Below are positions 4,557 through 7,052 of a DNA stretch of 7,052 nt, one piece after another. The notes beneath the pieces were generated by a model. That model searched no databases, was not told the origin of the DNA, and was given only the letters and a program-made list of their open reading frames with translations. Source of the stretch: an uncultured Clostridium sp. (GTDB lineage Bacteria > Bacillota > Clostridia > Clostridiales > Clostridiaceae); contig NZ_CAKVJA010000071.1 in assembly GCF_934754925.1 (NCBI RefSeq), forward strand, positions 1 to 7,052, in the 5' to 3' direction. Each line of letters opens with the position of its first letter. The stretch's first letter is position 1. Both the position numbers and the translations under genes were made by a program.

Positions 4557-5777
4557 ATGAGTGAAGTAAAATTACCAGTTAATAAAAACTTGAACAATGG
4601 AAAAGGCGAAAAGGAAATTTCGATAAGTAAAGTAATAAAAGAAAATGGTATGTTAATAGCATTAGTTGCAGTAGTAGTTATATTTCAAATTTTAACAAAA
4701 GGAATTATGTTAAAGCCTCTTAATATAACAAATCTTATACAACAAAATGGATATATTCTTATTCTTGCGGTAGGTATGTTATTAGTAGTTATAATAGGAA
4801 CAGTTGACCTTGCAGTAGGTTCTGTAAGTGCATTTATTGGAGCAGTGGCAGGAGTAGCTATGGTTAATAAGGGATTACATCCAGTACTTGCAATTATTAT
4901 AGCTTTAGCAATTGGTATGATAGTTGGTGCTATACAAGGATATTGGATAGCATATAAGGATATTCCAGGATTTGTTGTTACATTAGCAGGACAGTTAGTT
5001 TTTAGAGGATTAACAATGATACTTTTAAATGGAACAACAATTGCACCATTTCCAACAGCATTTGCAAACTTAGGTTCTGGATTTATTCCACCGTTATTTT
5101 ATTTTATAGTTGGAAATGGATACTTAGTAGGATCATCAGTATTAGTAGGAATTGCACTATCATTAGTTTTCATTTGGTCAGATATCAATAAGAGAAAAAA
5201 GCTTAAAAAGTATAATTTTAATGTTGAATCAAAAAATGTATTTCTAATTAAAACTATTGCTAAGGTCGTTGTTATAAATGTTGCAACTCTTGTTTTGGCA
5301 TCATATAAGGGAATTCCTAACATATTAGTAATTTCAGGAGTGATAATAGCTATATATACATTTATAACTAATAAAACAGTATTTGGTAGACAAGTATATG
5401 CTGTTGGAGGAAATAAAAAGGCGGCTGCACTTTCAGGTGTAAAGGTTACCAAGGTTCAATTCTTAGTATTTTTAAATATGGGATTAATGGCAGCTATAGC
5501 AGGATTAGCTTATGCAGCTCGTGTTAATTCAGCTCAACCAAAAGCAGGTGTTAACTTTGAGCTAGATGCATTAGCAGCTTGCTATATAGGTGGAGCATCA
5601 ACAAGTGGTGGAATAGGTAGAGTTATGGGAGCTGTTGTAGGTGGACTTGTAATGGGGGTACTTAATAACGGTATGTCATTACTAGGTGTTGATAGTAACT
5701 GGCAATATGTAATTAAAGGTTTAGTATTATTATTTGCGGTTGTATTCGATTTATATTCAAAAAAGAAGAAAGCATAA
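4557..5777 (+). CDS. mmsB: sugar ABC transporter permease (GguB/MmsB type)
   Basis: A 406-residue inner-membrane permease of the BPD_transp_2 (ribose/xylose) family. A hydrophilic N-terminus (1-28) precedes about ten hydrophobic segments. Family landmarks are GTVDLAVGSVSAFIGA (81-96), IPGFVVTLAG (136-145), the ATPase-contacting loop FGRQVYAVGGNKKAAALSG (276-294), YIGGASTSGGIGRVMGA (343-359) and GVDSNWQYVIKGLVLL (377-392). A basic stretch at 208-227 (NKRKKLKKYN and neighbours) sits between hydrophobic segments and helps explain why the protein is longer than MglC or RbsC (about 330 residues); GguB and XylH are near 400. The ribosome binding site AGGAGGG (4543-4549) overlaps the stop codon of the ATPase gene, and ATG is 7 nt beyond it, so the two genes are probably translationally coupled. 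It forms the sugar channel as a dimer. Last gene of the operon. Confidence 0.93.
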   Translation: MSEVKLPVNKNLNNGKGEKEISISKVIKENGMLIALVAVVVIFQILTKGIMLKPLNITNLIQQNGYILILAVGMLLVVIIGTVDLAVGSVSAFIGAVAGVAMVNKGLHPVLAIIIALAIGMIVGAIQGYWIAYKDIPGFVVTLAGQLVFRGLTMILLNGTTIAPFPTAFANLGSGFIPPLFYFIVGNGYLVGSSVLVGIALSLVFIWSDINKRKKLKKYNFNVESKNVFLIKTIAKVVVINVATLVLASYKGIPNILVISGVIIAIYTFITNKTVFGRQVYAVGGNKKAAALSGVKVTKVQFLVFLNMGLMAAIAGLAYAARVNSAQPKAGVNFELDALAACYIGGASTSGGIGRVMGAVVGGLVMGVLNNGMSLLGVDSNWQYVIKGLVLLFAVVFDLYSKKKKA

Positions 5778-5788
5778 TATATTGTAGA

Positions 5789-5843
5789 TTAAAATAAGAG
5801 ATACTTAATTAGATATAATCAAATTAAGTATCTCTTATTTTAA
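5789..5843. terminator. bidirectional intrinsic terminator between the importer operon and the MATE gene
   Basis: A perfect 22-bp inverted repeat (5789-5810 with 5822-5843) encloses an 11-nt loop, with short T-rich ends in both directions. It starts 11 bp after the permease stop and ends 9 bp from the stop of the convergent MATE gene. The stem is A/T-rich with the core AAGAGATACTTAATT. Confidence 0.92.
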
Positions 5844-5852
5844 ATTTATATA

Positions 5853-7052
5853 TTATGCTACTTGAGTTTTATGTAATATGTTTAATGACTTAAACTCTTT
5901 GAAGATTAAAACTAATGTTATAACAACAGAGAAGAAATCAGCACAGGCACCTGCAGCCCAAACCCCATCTAATCCAATAAATAAAGGTAATATTAAAGTA
6001 AATGGAATTAATAATATAACTTGTCTAAGTAAGCTAACAAACATAGACATTTTAGCTTTACCTACTGATTGGAAATAACTAGTTGATACAATATTGATTC
6101 CTACTATAGGCATCATTAATAAATACATTCTAACTCCTTTTACAGCAACAGCAGTAAGTTCAGGATCATTATTAAATAAGCTAATTGCAAATTGAGGGAA
6201 AGTCTGAATTAGAACTCCACCAATAGTACAAATAACTGTAGCAGCAATAGTAGCTATTTTAAATGTCTTTTTAGCTCTGTCGTATTTTTTAGCACCATAG
6301 TTAAATCCTATAATTGGTTGACAACCTTGATTAATACCAAAGATAGGCATCATAAATACCATGTTAATAGACCCTATTATAGCCATAGCACCTATAGATA
6401 AATCATTACCATAGGCTTTTAAAGAGTTATTAGCAATAACTTGTACTAAACTGTTAGCAATTTGAGTTGCAAAAGGAGCAATACCAATTGCAAATGTCAT
6501 CATAACTAAATTTTTCTTTAGTTTCATATTTTTAATTTTTAATTTTAAGTTAGATTTTCCTTTAGTATAGTAGTAAAGAATTATAATGAATGTAAGTGCT
6601 TGAGAAATGACAGTTGCAAATGCAGCACCTTTAATTCCCATATTTAATATAAAAACAAATAAATAGTCTAATATTATATTAGTACCACATCCAATAACCA
6701 TTGTTATTGAAGCTAGCTTAGGATTACCATCAGCTCTTACAGTACTATTTAATGCAAAGGAAAGAATATTAAAAGTACATCCACCTAAAATTACGATAAT
6801 ATATTGCTTAGCATAAAATAAAGTATTTTCACTTGCTCCAAAAATATTTAATATTGGATTTAAGAAGATAAGCCCAATAATAGTTAGTGCAATACCAACT
6901 ATTAAGCTTAATGTTAGTGCACTACCAATTAACTTTTCTGCATCATCTCTTTTACCACGACCAAGATTTAAAGATATATTCGCTGTTGATCCAATTCCAA
7001 TAAGCATACCAAATGCTAAAAGAATAGACATTATAGGCATAGTTATTCCAAC
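5853..7052 (-). CDS. MATE-family efflux transporter (5' end outside window)
   Basis: The frame stays open to the right edge, giving 399 residues that begin VGITMPIMSILLAFGM. Complete MATE proteins have about 440-460 residues and twelve membrane helices, so roughly the first 50 residues (helix 1 and part of helix 2) are missing. The in-frame ATG at 7038-7040 is internal, not the start. Family marks are GRGKRDDAEKLIGSA after helix 2, NSTVRADGNPKLA (the RxxGNP motif), GINQGCQPIIGFNYGAKKYD in the second half, and FQSVGKAKMSMFVSLLRQ followed by a Pro-containing helix. MATE proteins export cationic drugs or metabolites using Na+ or H+ gradients; the substrate and the NorM versus DinF subgroup cannot be decided here. 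The two-part repeat with conserved glycines and prolines is intact and no frameshift is seen. It converges on the sugar importer operon and is probably unrelated to it. Confidence 0.92.
   Translation of the reverse strand, partial: VGITMPIMSILLAFGMLIGIGSTANISLNLGRGKRDDAEKLIGSALTLSLIVGIALTIIGLIFLNPILNIFGASENTLFYAKQYIIVILGGCTFNILSFALNSTVRADGNPKLASITMVIGCGTNIILDYLFVFILNMGIKGAAFATVISQALTFIIILYYYTKGKSNLKLKIKNMKLKKNLVMMTFAIGIAPFATQIANSLVQVIANNSLKAYGNDLSIGAMAIIGSINMVFMMPIFGINQGCQPIIGFNYGAKKYDRAKKTFKIATIAATVICTIGGVLIQTFPQFAISLFNNDPELTAVAVKGVRMYLLMMPIVGINIVSTSYFQSVGKAKMSMFVSLLRQVILLIPFTLILPLFIGLDGVWAAGACADFFSVVITLVLIFKEFKSLNILHKTQVA

Noticed and set aside
7038..7040. ATG as the start of the MATE transporter
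   Set aside because: The frame continues upstream to the window edge (VGIT), and MATE proteins need about 50 more N-terminal residues. This Met is internal to an early helix.

Overview
The window is very AT-rich, with strong AGGAGG-type ribosome binding sites, long A/T intergenic hairpins and proteins that look like those of low-GC Firmicutes. This fits Clostridium sensu stricto or a close relative; the species cannot be named from the sequence alone. It looks like ordinary chromosome: I see no transposase, integrase, phage gene, tRNA, rRNA or CRISPR array.

Left part (1-1263), a nitric-oxide/redox-stress block. The 3' end of a small CxxC (DUF1858, hybrid-cluster-protein-associated) gene converges on a single-domain globin gene, and a 22-bp perfect hairpin separates them. 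The globin gene is divergent from nsrR, an Rrf2-family [4Fe-4S] NO sensor. The 152-bp gap between globin and nsrR holds two divergent extended -10 promoters arranged almost symmetrically around an inverted repeat (AAATGTG-N11-CACATTT). The likely model is that one NsrR-bound operator represses both its own gene and the globin, and NO damage to the cluster releases both.

Middle (1264-1810). nsrR ends in an intrinsic terminator. A 179-bp A/T-rich gap follows, with a recognisable promoter and several short inverted repeats, and leads to a 91-residue three-helix membrane protein of unknown function. After it comes a 92-bp gap with a catabolite-repression-like (cre) site beside an extended -10 promoter.

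Right part (1811-5843), a three-gene sugar ABC importer operon of the ChvE/GguA/GguB (chvE-mmsA-mmsB) type: substrate-binding lipoprotein, double ATPase and permease. The genes are tightly spaced with strong ribosome binding sites. A 22-bp perfect hairpin ends the operon and also serves the convergent MATE-family efflux transporter gene (5853 to the right edge), whose 5' end lies outside the window.

Nothing here is clearly a new system. The most informative points are the compact globin/nsrR regulatory region, the uncharacterised small membrane protein with its palindrome-rich promoter, and the cre-like control site of the sugar importer.
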